Positions 7,328 through 15,317 of a stretch of DNA of 39,286 nucleotides are shown here, one piece after another (position 1 is the first letter of the stretch; every line of letters starts with the position of its first letter). Under the pieces are notes generated by a model that was given only the letters and a program-made list of their open reading frames with translations, did no database searches and was not told the origin of the DNA. Location of the stretch: contig JAHECG010000015.1 in the NCBI GenBank assembly GCA_024641855.1, positions 1-39,286 on the forward strand. Reading direction: 5' to 3'. The position numbers were made by a program, and so were the translations under genes. Origin of the DNA: Betaproteobacteria bacterium. Its GTDB lineage: Bacteria > Pseudomonadota > Gammaproteobacteria > Burkholderiales > Thiobacteraceae.

Positions 7328-9355
7328 ATGATCATCCCTAACCGTAACGCTCCTTGTCCGTGCGGCAGTAGCAAAAAATATAAGCAATGCTGCCTCAGGC
7401 GTGATGAACTGCTAGCAGCCCAAAATAAAGCTGCCTTAGACTTAATTTCAAGAGATTTTCAGTCCGCACTGGAACACCACCAGTCCGGACGACTAGCTCA
7501 GGCAGAAGCCTTCTACCGGAAAATACTTCAGCTAGACCCGAGCCATACAGATGCCCTGCATCTGCTGGGACTCATTGCACATCAGACAGGAAAAAGTGAC
7601 ATTGCCGTAGAACTAATCGGCAAGGCAATCGGGATTCGTCCGTCCGAGCCTATCTATTATTACAATCGAGGGGCAGCGCTTGCGGCACAAGGTCGGTTAG
7701 ATGAGGCGATTGACCACTATCGTCAAGCGCTCGCACTCAAACCCGATTATGCCGAGGCATACTATAATTTTGGCAATGCGCTTGCGGCACAAGGTAAACA
7801 GGATGAGGCCGTCGAACGCTATCGTACAGCCATTTCGCTCCGACCGAATTATGCCGAGGCACACAATAATTTAGGCACTGCCCTCAAAAACTTGGGCGAA
7901 TTGGCCACAGCGGCTAAGCATTTTCAGAAAGCACTATTCCTACAACCGGATTATGCCGATGCGCATAATAATATGGGGGTTGTGTCCAGACATCTGGGCC
8001 AATTAGACGAGGCAATCAGGCATTACCGCCGTGCGCTTTCGCTCAGACCGGATAACGTCGATTCGTACAGCAATCTGCTGTTTCTGTTCGCCTACAATGC
8101 TTCACTTACCCCTCACGATTACCTTGTAGAAGCGCGAAACTGGGAGCGTTGCTGCCTGACCATGCAAGAACGCCAAGTGGCAAAAAACAGAATTTTTCAG
8201 CGTACTCCTCTTGCCGGACGACGGTTAAAGGTAGGCTATGTATCGGGGGATTTTCGACAGCATGCGGTCAGCTATTTCGTAACCCAACTTTTCGCTCAGC
8301 ATGACAAAACGCGGATAGAGTTGTTTGCCTATTCAACCCACGGCCAACAGGATACCGTCACGGAACAGTTACAGGCTCTGGTCGAGCATTGGACGTTAAT
8401 AAAACATATCCCAGATGCAGCAATTCGAGATCGCATTGAAGCCGATGGCATTGATGTACTTATCGATCTTTCCGGCCACACAGACCACAATTGTCTGGGT
8501 GTTTTTGCCCATCGTGCCGCGCCGGTGCAAGCGCATTATTTAGGGTTCATGGCCAGCACGGGGCTAACCGAGATGGACTACTGGATTGGCGACAAAACCC
8601 TCACGCCAACCGAAACAGACAACCACTTCAGCGAGCAAGTATGGCGATTACCCCGTGTATGGGTAAGTTATGAAGGCAAGATCGATGCCCCACTTCCCGA
8701 TTGGCAACCATCCCAAGATGGCACGATATGGGTAGGAAGCTTCAATAATCTGGGCAAGCTCACACCAGCAACTCTGGCTCTCTGGGCACATGTACTACAC
8801 GCCTTGCCGGAAGGAAAGCTACTACTAAAGACGAAGGAGCTGGCGGATACTTACAATCGCCAACGCATCCTAGATGTGATGGCAAACCATGGTATTACAT
8901 CGGAACGTATCGAACTCCAGGACAGTAACGCCACCCCCGATTGGGCCGCACATATGGCCTACTACAATCGCTTGGACATCGCACTCGATCCGGTCGGTGG
9001 GATAGGAGGTGGCACGACCACCTGCGATACCCTGTGGATGGGGGTGCCGATCATTACCCTAGAGGGAGATCGCATGGCCTCACGCATAACCGCCACAATA
9101 CTCAACGCCATTGATCACAAAGAATGGATCGTTCATTCCGAAGCGGAATATATAGCCAAGGTTATCGCGCTTGCCCGGAACTTTGCACAGCGTAAGACGC
9201 TCCGTTTTACCCAACGCGAGCAGATGGCGAAGAGCCAGATGTGTAATGCACATCATCTGGCAATGTCTCTAGAGAATGCGTATTCTGAAATGTTCGAACG
9301 ATGGCATAACAATCAGGAACAGAATTCTTGCGCTATTTCACAGGTTAAAATGTAA
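7328..9355 (+). CDS. SEC-C motif + TPR + GT41 (OGT/SPINDLY-like) glycosyltransferase
   Basis: The protein has 675 residues and three parts. Residues 7-22 are a SEC-C zinc-binding motif (APCPCGSSKKYKQCC, Cys10/12/21/22), as at the C-terminus of SecA. Residues ~40-265 are about six tetratricopeptide repeats, recognisable from repeated blocks such as YYNFGNALAAQGKQDEAVERYR. Residues ~295-655 are a glycosyltransferase family 41 domain: KVGYVSGDFRQHAVSYF, VLIDLSGHTDHNCLG, and the donor-site region GGGTTTCDTLWMGVPIITLEG. GT41 enzymes of this kind are O-linked glycosyltransferases; the bacterial acceptor is unknown here. The TPR superhelix normally selects protein acceptors, and the SEC-C motif may add another docking element (inference). 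It heads an apparent operon with two methyltransferases. Confidence 0.9.
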   Translation: MIIPNRNAPCPCGSSKKYKQCCLRRDELLAAQNKAALDLISRDFQSALEHHQSGRLAQAEAFYRKILQLDPSHTDALHLLGLIAHQTGKSDIAVELIGKAIGIRPSEPIYYYNRGAALAAQGRLDEAIDHYRQALALKPDYAEAYYNFGNALAAQGKQDEAVERYRTAISLRPNYAEAHNNLGTALKNLGELATAAKHFQKALFLQPDYADAHNNMGVVSRHLGQLDEAIRHYRRALSLRPDNVDSYSNLLFLFAYNASLTPHDYLVEARNWERCCLTMQERQVAKNRIFQRTPLAGRRLKVGYVSGDFRQHAVSYFVTQLFAQHDKTRIELFAYSTHGQQDTVTEQLQALVEHWTLIKHIPDAAIRDRIEADGIDVLIDLSGHTDHNCLGVFAHRAAPVQAHYLGFMASTGLTEMDYWIGDKTLTPTETDNHFSEQVWRLPRVWVSYEGKIDAPLPDWQPSQDGTIWVGSFNNLGKLTPATLALWAHVLHALPEGKLLLKTKELADTYNRQRILDVMANHGITSERIELQDSNATPDWAAHMAYYNRLDIALDPVGGIGGGTTTCDTLWMGVPIITLEGDRMASRITATILNAIDHKEWIVHSEAEYIAKVIALARNFAQRKTLRFTQREQMAKSQMCNAHHLAMSLENAYSEMFERWHNNQEQNSCAISQVKM

Positions 9356-9358
9356 CGC

Positions 9359-9493
9359 ATGCATAGACCTCTTTCCGTTTCTCCAGGCTCCATACCGAGC
9401 AGAATCAGTGATTTTCTTGGCAATGCGTTGTGCAAAGCGCTGAGTAGCATCAGCGATTATCAATTTCGTGGAAGAATGGATGAAACCAAGTGA
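9359..9493 (+). CDS. Possible 44-residue small protein between OGT-like and methyltransferase genes
   Basis: An open frame starts at the ATG four bases after the upstream stop codon. It ends in TGA at 9491-9493, overlapping the next gene's GTG as GTGA. The product would be 44 residues (MHRPLSVSPGSIPSRISDFL ... GRMDETK) with no clear motif or membrane segment. The tight spacing on both sides is typical of translational coupling and is the main support. A weak AGG lies about 12 bases upstream of the ATG. It could equally be chance, because the gap is only 134 bases. Confidence 0.35.
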   Translation: MHRPLSVSPGSIPSRISDFLGNALCKALSSISDYQFRGRMDETK

Positions 9494-10410
9494 CTCATAT
9501 TGACCGTATTCGAGATGCCGATACTCCGCAAATTTTTCCTATACCGCAGGCAGTGATTAGCCAAGAAACAGCTACACATCTGATTACCGAAGCACTGGCG
9601 CGGTGGCAAGCAACAACACCAGAAGAGGCCCATCGGTTTGCGACAATCCTAGAGCAGCAATTTCCCGATCAAGCTCGCCCGGATGATTTCTGGCATTCGC
9701 AATCTTCCGGCGCATTCCGTGATTTTTTTGTCTGGGGCCACAATCATGATTTCGGACACGGCATCACCCGGTCTGGCGCCATGGGGCCACGCCACATCGA
9801 AATAACGACCGAGGCGTTGCGCCTGGGAATGATGCCCCCCAGCCTCAAGGGTAAGAAAGTCCTGGACGTGGGCTGTTGGTCTGGTGGGGATCTTTTAATT
9901 TTGGCCGGCTTAGGCGGGCAAGTCACCGCCATTGAAGAACACCCCATTGCGGCTAAAGCGGCGCGCCATTTACTCGAATTGATCGGCGTCGATGCACAAG
10001 TATTGGAAACGAGTTTGTATGCCGATAAGCAAGCGTGGGCACAGCAATTTGATTACGCCTATTGTTCCGGTGTTATTTATCACGTCACGGATCCTTTATT
10101 GTTGCTACGCATACTATTTGCATACCTTAAACCTGGTGGATCAGTATTCATAGAAACCAAGGGCGTGACGGGTGAAGGCAGTATCTGTAGCTATTCCGGC
10201 ACGCTTGAAAAAGGTTGGAACTGGTATGCCCCCAACGAAACAGCACTGGGTCGATGGCTGGTAGATGCCGGATTTGATACAAGATCGGTGCGTGTTTATC
10301 GACGTGAAAATGGACGATTACTCGCCAGCGGACAAAAAACGGAAAATCGTACATTACGCGAAACAGCCGGATTTTCTCGTCCCGGCTCGTGGCTAGAAGG
10401 TGTGGTCTAA
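9490..10410 (+). CDS. Class I SAM-dependent methyltransferase (CmoB/DUF1698-like core)
   Basis: The gene starts with GTG, overlapping the end of the small upstream frame by four bases, and encodes 306 residues. Residues ~114-230 carry a Rossmann methyltransferase core: VLDVGCWSGGDLL is the SAM-binding glycine loop, VTAIEEHPIAA ends in the acidic residues that contact the ribose, and FDYAYCSGVIYHVTDPLLLLR is the post-motif with the usual D/N-x-x-x-H region. The preceding block with FWHSQSSGAFRDFFVWGHNHDFG is a separate N-terminal region. The core most resembles the CmoB/DUF1698 group. Its place directly after an OGT-like enzyme suggests methylation of a glycan, glycosylated product or sugar precursor, which is an inference. 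The downstream methyltransferase starts two bases after its stop. Confidence 0.85.
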   Translation: MTHIDRIRDADTPQIFPIPQAVISQETATHLITEALARWQATTPEEAHRFATILEQQFPDQARPDDFWHSQSSGAFRDFFVWGHNHDFGHGITRSGAMGPRHIEITTEALRLGMMPPSLKGKKVLDVGCWSGGDLLILAGLGGQVTAIEEHPIAAKAARHLLELIGVDAQVLETSLYADKQAWAQQFDYAYCSGVIYHVTDPLLLLRILFAYLKPGGSVFIETKGVTGEGSICSYSGTLEKGWNWYAPNETALGRWLVDAGFDTRSVRVYRRENGRLLASGQKTENRTLRETAGFSRPGSWLEGVV

Positions 10411-10412
10411 CG

Positions 10413-10949
10413 ATGAAACTCCATCTAGGTTGCGGCAAGCGCTACATACCCGGCTTTATCCATGTAGACGCACAGACTGCTCCACACGTGGACATCGTGG
10501 GGCCCGTGGAGCAATTGCCCATGGGTGATAACACTGTCTCCCTGATCTATGCCAGCCATGTCTTGGAACACTTTGGTAGGTTCGAATTTAAGTCGGTACT
10601 CCAGGAGTGGTTTCGGGTGTTGGAGCCCGGCGGCATACTACGTTTGGCTGTCCCAGACTTTGCCGCATGTGCAGCAATATATTATGAAAGCGGTCTGGTT
10701 GATGGATTAACCGGGTTGGTTGGACTAATCATTGGCGGGCAGCGCAATAATCACGATTTTCACAAAATGATTTTCGATGAAGAGTTTTTGCGTCGCGAGC
10801 TACTGGATATCGGTTTCAAAAAAGTATACCGCTGGGACTGGCGCACAACCGAACATACCGATGTAGACGACTATTCACAAGCGTATATCCCGCATTTGCA
10901 TAAACAGGATGGTAAATTGATGAGCCTCAATATCGAAGCCGTCAAATAA
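10413..10949 (+). CDS. Class I SAM-dependent methyltransferase (sugar/glycan-associated type)
   Basis: The ATG at 10413 is preferred over an upstream in-frame start at 10389 because the protein then begins MKLHLGCGKRYIPGFIHVDA, the usual N-terminus of this short family. The product is 178 residues: LHLGCG forms the SAM loop, VDIVGPVEQLPMGDNTVSLIYASHVLEHF is the methyltransferase_11-like middle, and LRLAVPDFAA follows. Members of this family are common in polysaccharide and glycoprotein gene clusters. The two-base gap to the preceding methyltransferase argues for one operon with the GT41 gene. Substrate unknown. Confidence 0.85.
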   Translation: MKLHLGCGKRYIPGFIHVDAQTAPHVDIVGPVEQLPMGDNTVSLIYASHVLEHFGRFEFKSVLQEWFRVLEPGGILRLAVPDFAACAAIYYESGLVDGLTGLVGLIIGGQRNNHDFHKMIFDEEFLRRELLDIGFKKVYRWDWRTTEHTDVDDYSQAYIPHLHKQDGKLMSLNIEAVK

Positions 10950-10990
10950 CGATCCTTGATGCTGCATTAACCTCACCTTATTTAGTACAG

Positions 10991-11080
10991 ACCAATCGCG
11001 TTATGCGGCGTGCCAATTTTCATGGCCACTACGCCCGTAAGTTGCGCTTTGCATTTAATACTGACTGAAGCGCGATTGGT
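10991..11080. repeat. 90-base element bounded by a perfect 10-base inverted repeat
   Basis: ACCAATCGCG (10991-11000) and CGCGATTGGT (11071-11080) are exact reverse complements. Between them GGCGTGCCA ... TGGC-CACTA-CGCC can form an inner stem, so the whole could fold as a branched hairpin. A 21-codon frame (from ATG 11002 to TGA 11067-11069) lies inside, and I could not relate it to a known protein. The element sits just upstream of greB, between the glycosylation operon and greB. It may be a miniature mobile element, a structured leader or a transposon remnant. Confidence 0.5.
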
Positions 11081-11112
11081 TTAAACTGTAAGCTTTACCC
11101 CTTAAAAGAATC

Positions 11113-11670
11113 ATGAGCAAAGCCTTTACCAAAGAGCAAGACGACGATCTCGAAGAAGACACGCTTGAAGTCGAAGCCAACACCCCCAAAGGCACCAAAA
11201 ATTACATTACTCCCGCCGGCTTTGCACGCTTGCATGCTGAGTTTGAAAACTTAATGAAAGTACAAAGACCCGAGACCGTCAAAATTGTTTCCTGGGCAGC
11301 AGCTCTTGGCGATCGTTCGGAAAATGCGGATTACCTCTATGGTAAAAAACGCTTGCGCGAAATCGATAAGCGCATTCGTTTTCTCACCAAGCGCATCGGC
11401 TTTGCCGAAGTGGTTGACCCGAAGGAGCAACCACATGAAAAGATATATTTCGGTGCAACCGTGATGGTCAGCGATCAAGCGGAGCGGGAACACACCTACA
11501 CCATCGTCGGCATGGATGAAATCGATTTGGAGCGCGGCCGTATCAGTTGGATATCTCCACTCGCCAAGGCCTTACTCGGTAAACAAGAAGGCGATCACAT
11601 CACTGTACATACCCCTGCGGGCGCGCAAGAATTGGAGGTTGTGGAAGTCCGTTACGAAAGCATTGAATAA
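11113..11670 (+). CDS. greB: Transcription elongation factor GreB
   Basis: This is a 185-residue Gre factor. The N-terminal coiled-coil domain contains YITPAGFARLHAEFENL and the tip motif GDRSENADYLYGKKRLREIDKRI; its acidic residues (D and E around SENADY) enter the RNA polymerase secondary channel to stimulate cleavage of backtracked RNA. The C-terminal FKBP-like domain follows (IYFGATVMVSDQAE ... ISWISPLAKALLGKQEGD). The NADYLYGKK wording and the length beyond the usual ~158 residues of GreA favour GreB. There is an extra acidic N-terminal segment of ~25 residues (EQDDDLEEDTLEVEA). The gene is intact. Confidence 0.93.
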   Translation: MSKAFTKEQDDDLEEDTLEVEANTPKGTKNYITPAGFARLHAEFENLMKVQRPETVKIVSWAAALGDRSENADYLYGKKRLREIDKRIRFLTKRIGFAEVVDPKEQPHEKIYFGATVMVSDQAEREHTYTIVGMDEIDLERGRISWISPLAKALLGKQEGDHITVHTPAGAQELEVVEVRYESIE

Positions 11671-11682
11671 GTTTTTACTAGT

Positions 11683-11716
11683 GCGATATCGGCGTATCGC
11701 CTGAAAGCGCTTTCAG
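11683..11716. other. Two adjacent palindromes between convergent genes
   Basis: GCGATA-TCGGCG-TATCGC (11683-11700) is directly followed by the perfect 16-base palindrome CTGAAAGCGCTTTCAG (11701-11716). They lie between the greB stop and the 3' end of the convergent small secreted-protein gene. Neither has a downstream T-run on either strand, so I do not call a standard intrinsic terminator; they may still stop or protect transcripts from both sides. Confidence 0.45.
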
Positions 11717-11766
11717 TCTATTCTCTTCTTCAAATTCAGAGCCGGACAACAAGCTTACAAGCCAAA

Positions 11767-12051
11767 CTAAGGCTTAATGCGCTCAATTTGAATAACTTTT
11801 CCGGCAGCGTTAAAACGAATCGTGGTCAGCCATGGATCATAACGACCTTGATCGGGAATGTAATACCAGATGCGCTCAAAAGTGGAATGCAAAGCCACGA
11901 TAGATTCCCGATCCGGTTGACCTGCCAGTAGTAACACCTGCGCTTCATTCATACCTTCGTGCAGCAAACGAAATTTTTGGAACGGTATTGTGTCCGCTTC
12001 TGCCGTAATCATTACGGCACAGCCTAAAGCGAATAATAAGTTTTTTTGCAT
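11767..12051 (-). CDS. Small secreted protein with SmpA/OmlA (BamE)-like motif
   Basis: The ATG at 12051 is chosen because it follows a strong AGGAGGG ribosome-binding site (upstream reads GCAGGAGGGATATCG) and gives a classical signal peptide (MQKNLLFALGCAVMITAEA). The upstream in-frame start at 12132 lacks these. The mature part of ~75 residues contains LLHEGMNEAQVLLLAGQPDRES, the GM-x-x-x-x-V-x-x-x-x-G-x-P pattern typical of BamE/SmpA-OmlA and DUF2845-like periplasmic domains, then ERIWYYIPDQGRYDPWLTTIRF. There is no lipobox cysteine, so it is probably a soluble periplasmic protein. Partner and role unknown. Confidence 0.75.
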   Translation of the reverse strand: MQKNLLFALGCAVMITAEADTIPFQKFRLLHEGMNEAQVLLLAGQPDRESIVALHSTFERIWYYIPDQGRYDPWLTTIRFNAAGKVIQIERIKP

Positions 12052-12199
12052 CGATATCCCTCCTGCATTAGTGCTGTGTATTGTCTTCAGTATAGCGAAC
12101 GATGTCATAGCCATACCTGCGACTAACGCCAAGCCCTTCGTGATCGGCCCAATCTTAAGTTGGCCTATTGTTTGCTTTGTAAGTTAAGCAGGAGGTCTT

Positions 12200-12424
12200 A
12201 TGGCAGAAATTATTCACTTAGCAGCATATCGATTGGCGCGTAAAACCGGCTGGAGTTTAGCGATGGCGCATGGCTATTTGAAAGGTAATGCCTACCGTGT
12301 AGCGCAATTAACGCCACCGGAAGGAAACCTGGACGAAGCTGATGATTTCGGGGTGGGTATGCAACTCGGCTACCGCTACGGATTGCACTATTTGCGCTGG
12401 CTAAAAGAAGCGCAAGGTTGTTGA
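12200..12424 (+). CDS. Small conserved-looking protein, unknown function
   Basis: This encodes 74 residues (MAEIIHLAAYRLARKTGWSL ...). A near-perfect Shine-Dalgarno sequence (AGGAGG, five bases before the ATG) makes it a convincing real gene despite its size. The product is soluble, amphipathic-helical at the N-terminus, with an acidic patch NLDEADDFG and an aromatic C-terminus YGLHYLRWLKEAQGC ending in Cys. I recognise no domain. It is divergent from the BamE-like gene and convergent with the DUF1631 gene. A GGCC-rich imperfect hairpin lies in its short leader. Confidence 0.65.
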   Translation: MAEIIHLAAYRLARKTGWSLAMAHGYLKGNAYRVAQLTPPEGNLDEADDFGVGMQLGYRYGLHYLRWLKEAQGC

Positions 12425-12472
12425 CTCTTCATCTCAAACGTCAATAATCCTACAAACCGATGTAAGAACAGA

Positions 12473-14911
12473 TTAAGCCGCCGCTTTTTTCAGCGCCTCG
12501 ATCACGTTTCCGACTGCACGATCAAGCAAGGGCACATCGTCAATGATACGTGCACTGCCAATGCGGAAGGCCGCTTCCAACTTCTCTAACGGCATTGTGG
12601 CTGCACGTTTTCCTTGACGGTCAGTAAAGAGATAAGCGCTTTTCAACGGACTAATCCATTTCAGCTTGGCATGCATAGTATCTTCGCCTTCATGACGAAA
12701 CTCGACCCATGCACCGGGTTTTAATTCAGCCACCAGATTTTTGGCGTCATATTGATCCAGCACCAATGCTTCAGGCGCGATACCCTGTAGCGAATCCTCG
12801 ATGCTCTCATCAATCTCATTCGGGTCATTCCATCCCACGCTACCGATAGTAATCTCTTCGACTTGCAAAGAGCCTTCCGTAGATTGCGCTTTGATGATCT
12901 CCAATTTGACCTCGCCACTATCTTTAATGCGCTCCGGTCGTGCAAAGGGTAAAACAATCGCCGATTCCTGGCTTTGCTCTTTATGGCTCGCCTGACGAGC
13001 CAGCACCGCCGTTTTCCAAGCTTCTTCGGGTACCGGCTGCGACTCAACTGGGCCTTGGAACCCAGCTTTCACAGCGGCTGCGTGACATTGCACTAACTGG
13101 CTCATGAATTGCTCACGTCGCTGCTGCGATATATCAGCTTGCTTCATACCTTCTTGCAAGCGCCGCAATAAACCCGGTAAAGTTTTAACCATGTATTGGC
13201 GCGATTCTCGCGTTAACTTAGGACGTACACTCCAAATCAAATCATCCATGAGACCAACCGCCGCCAACCACGCTTGACTCTCACCACCACCGCTAAGATA
13301 AGCATCGCGTAATGGCGGTATCCACTCTTGGCACAAAAATAACCGAACCGTATCTGGAACTTCACTATCTGAAGCTCGAGCACGCACCGCATCTTCGGCA
13401 GCACTTTGCGCATCTTCAACGACGATCTGCGCACGTTCACGCGCTTCAATCATGTCGATACTAACTTCGACTAAAGCATCCGATGCACTCTCGCGCTCCG
13501 CCATAAAACTTTCAAAATCTTCTACGCACTGCTCAAACACTTCAATCTTGTCTTCAAATTCCGCGTTGATGCGCTGTACGATTTTCTCGATTTTTTGATA
13601 CAACGGCGAATCATGACTAATGTCCTCATCCCAGCTATTGGCTGCCTCTGCCATGACATTCAACAAACGCCGAGTGGGATGACTCTTCTTGGAGAAAAAA
13701 GCTTGATCCAGCATCGCTGCTTTTAGTACGGGGATTTGTAAGCGGCCCAGGAGCGCTTTGATCGGATCGGGCACACGTTTATCATCGAAAATAAAATCAA
13801 ACAACATAGCGACAATGTCGATAGTCATTGCATCCGTTGAACCCAAGCTGCTTGCGAGCTGCGAGTTTTTTAACTCGCGCAACACATTGACACCGCCCAT
13901 ACCAAGACCTTGCGTATCGATGGCCGAGCCTACGCCCAACGCCGCAACATCACCTTGTTGCAATTGTGTGAGCTGCGTTACCAAGACGGGATTGTGCGCA
14001 AACGCATATGCTGATCCAGCATTGGCAAGGTGCACTTTTTCAGACCCCGCTACGCCCACCATACCTGGCATCCCGCCACGAACAGAAGCGGCTGAGAGTA
14101 AATGGCGCATAGTCTCAAAAACATCCCCGTCGGCCTCCGTCATCTCGATCGCTTGCACTGCCGCGTGCGCTGCCGCGCTGGCAATTTGCTCCACCTGGCT
14201 CAAGTCTCTACGCTTCAAATCACGCTTGATCTTAGGAAGAATACCCTTCTCCACCAAGTATTGATTCACTTCGTGGTACATCGAATTTACCCCATTTTGC
14301 ATCTGACGATCCCACATGGTCACGAACAGCAAACGTACTTTGAGACGTGCATCGGTCTCGCCGCAGGCGGCAATAAACGCATTTGCCAGTATTTCAGCCC
14401 CCAACGGATTTTTGTATTCGATTAAATCTTCGTCATGCAACAGAACGCCCATGCGTTTTTCCAACGCAAACACTTCATCACGACTGCCTGCCTTCATCTT
14501 GGCTGTCATTTCTTGAATAGCGATGGACTCTTCCAGCGCATCCGCATCGACCAAATCAAATTCGCCATCTTCATCGAAGTTTAAATTTTTCAACGCATCG
14601 GCTTCGCGACGAACAGCCGTGTTAAAGCCACGAATAAAATGATTTCGGAAGCCCTGCTCGATATTTTCACGTTGATCGCGAGCGACACCCATTGCTTCAA
14701 AATATAAGTTTTGTGTTTCGTTCTGAAGCGCCTTATCCGCCAATGCAAAGAACTCTTCTACTAGGCGTTCCAACATGCCCGTCAAGGTTCCAGATAAGCT
14801 GCCGACAGCTATATCGCGACACCGCTCGAGGATGCGCCTGTCGGCCGAAGTTGGACCGACACTCGATTGCGCCATGGAATGTAAGAGATTGTCTCGCTCG
14901 ATATCGCTCAT
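12473..14911 (-). CDS. DUF1631 family protein, cyclic-di-GMP-linked by its riboswitch leader
   Basis: The ATG at 14911 is chosen (812 residues) because AGGAAAA precedes it and the frame upstream of it, up to 15019, abuts the riboswitch aptamer. The protein is mostly alpha-helical: ILERCRDIAVGSLSGTL near the N-terminus, then MWDRQMQNGVNSMYHEVNQY, MIDIVAMLFDFIF-like and LQIPVLKAAMLDQAFFSKKSHPTRRLLN, which match DUF1631. The C-terminal ~100 residues (LKPGAWVEFRHEGEDTMHAKLKWISP ... LFTDRQGKRAATM) look like a PilZ-like beta barrel, although I do not see the RxxxR c-di-GMP-binding motif. The molecular function is unknown. The leader carries a cyclic-di-GMP-I riboswitch, so expression is probably set by this second messenger. 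Confidence 0.85.
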   Translation of the reverse strand: MSDIERDNLLHSMAQSSVGPTSADRRILERCRDIAVGSLSGTLTGMLERLVEEFFALADKALQNETQNLYFEAMGVARDQRENIEQGFRNHFIRGFNTAVRREADALKNLNFDEDGEFDLVDADALEESIAIQEMTAKMKAGSRDEVFALEKRMGVLLHDEDLIEYKNPLGAEILANAFIAACGETDARLKVRLLFVTMWDRQMQNGVNSMYHEVNQYLVEKGILPKIKRDLKRRDLSQVEQIASAAAHAAVQAIEMTEADGDVFETMRHLLSAASVRGGMPGMVGVAGSEKVHLANAGSAYAFAHNPVLVTQLTQLQQGDVAALGVGSAIDTQGLGMGGVNVLRELKNSQLASSLGSTDAMTIDIVAMLFDFIFDDKRVPDPIKALLGRLQIPVLKAAMLDQAFFSKKSHPTRRLLNVMAEAANSWDEDISHDSPLYQKIEKIVQRINAEFEDKIEVFEQCVEDFESFMAERESASDALVEVSIDMIEARERAQIVVEDAQSAAEDAVRARASDSEVPDTVRLFLCQEWIPPLRDAYLSGGGESQAWLAAVGLMDDLIWSVRPKLTRESRQYMVKTLPGLLRRLQEGMKQADISQQRREQFMSQLVQCHAAAVKAGFQGPVESQPVPEEAWKTAVLARQASHKEQSQESAIVLPFARPERIKDSGEVKLEIIKAQSTEGSLQVEEITIGSVGWNDPNEIDESIEDSLQGIAPEALVLDQYDAKNLVAELKPGAWVEFRHEGEDTMHAKLKWISPLKSAYLFTDRQGKRAATMPLEKLEAAFRIGSARIIDDVPLLDRAVGNVIEALKKAAA

Positions 14912-15018
14912 AATTTTTCCTAATCCTACGCTTTCGGTAAAACACCTTAAGCGCTTCAACGCCGGTTTAGGAAAAGTGAGTGACTGATGGATCAATGGCA
15001 AAGCAGACACTTTGCACA

Positions 15019-15106
15019 TCCAGCAATCCCGCTATCCTAGGGCACAAACCCCTTAGACCGGAAACTTTGCGTCGCCATCTTTCGATGGGTTTGCCCGTTA
15101 CAGAAA
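15019..15106 (-). promoter_or_regulatory. Cyclic-di-GMP-I (GEMM-I) riboswitch aptamer
   Basis: On the minus strand the order of conserved parts matches the GEMM-I consensus. GGGCAAACC is followed by a hairpin CCATC-GAAA-GATGG with a GNRA tetraloop, then GACGCAAAG. Next come CCGGTCTAA, a variable hairpin (GGGG ... CCC), and AGGATAGCGGGATTGC, which forms the tetraloop-receptor side and closes P1. P1 can form between GTAA near the 5' end and TTGC near the 3' end. It lies about 108 bases upstream of the DUF1631 start codon in the same direction. Between aptamer and gene, CGCTT ... AAGCG with an inner GGT/ACC pair can form a hairpin shortly before the ribosome-binding site, a candidate expression platform. 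Whether the switch is on or off with ligand cannot be read. Confidence 0.88.
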
Positions 15107-15159
15107 CTAAAGTCGCAAAACAATGACAGATTTAGTATCTGTGATCGGCCTGTCTTAAT

Positions 15160-15205
15160 CGAACTTTAATTTCTTAACCGTAGCAGCATACGGTGTTAAA
15201 GTTCG
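15160..15205. other. Strong bipartite hairpin in the divergent promoter region
   Basis: CGAACTTTAA (15160-15169) pairs perfectly with TTAAAGTTCG (15196-15205). Inside, ACCGTA (15077+100 = 15177-15182) pairs perfectly with TACGGT (15189-15194) around the loop GCAGCA. A second palindrome, ACAGAT-TTAGT-ATCTGT, is at 15126-15142. Both lie in the 406-base gap (14912-15317) between the leftward riboswitch-DUF1631 unit and the rightward flavoprotein gene, upstream of the riboswitch. They could be operators or a terminator-like RNA hairpin. I see no protein-coding signal in this gap. Confidence 0.55.
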
Positions 15206-15317
15206 CCCCACACCCATGCGCTACAACGCTTACGGTACTACGCGAGCAACTAAAATTGCACTATAGTCGCGACCCAAGCTATTACAGATTAAATTTTATT
15301 TACCGGAATCCACACGC

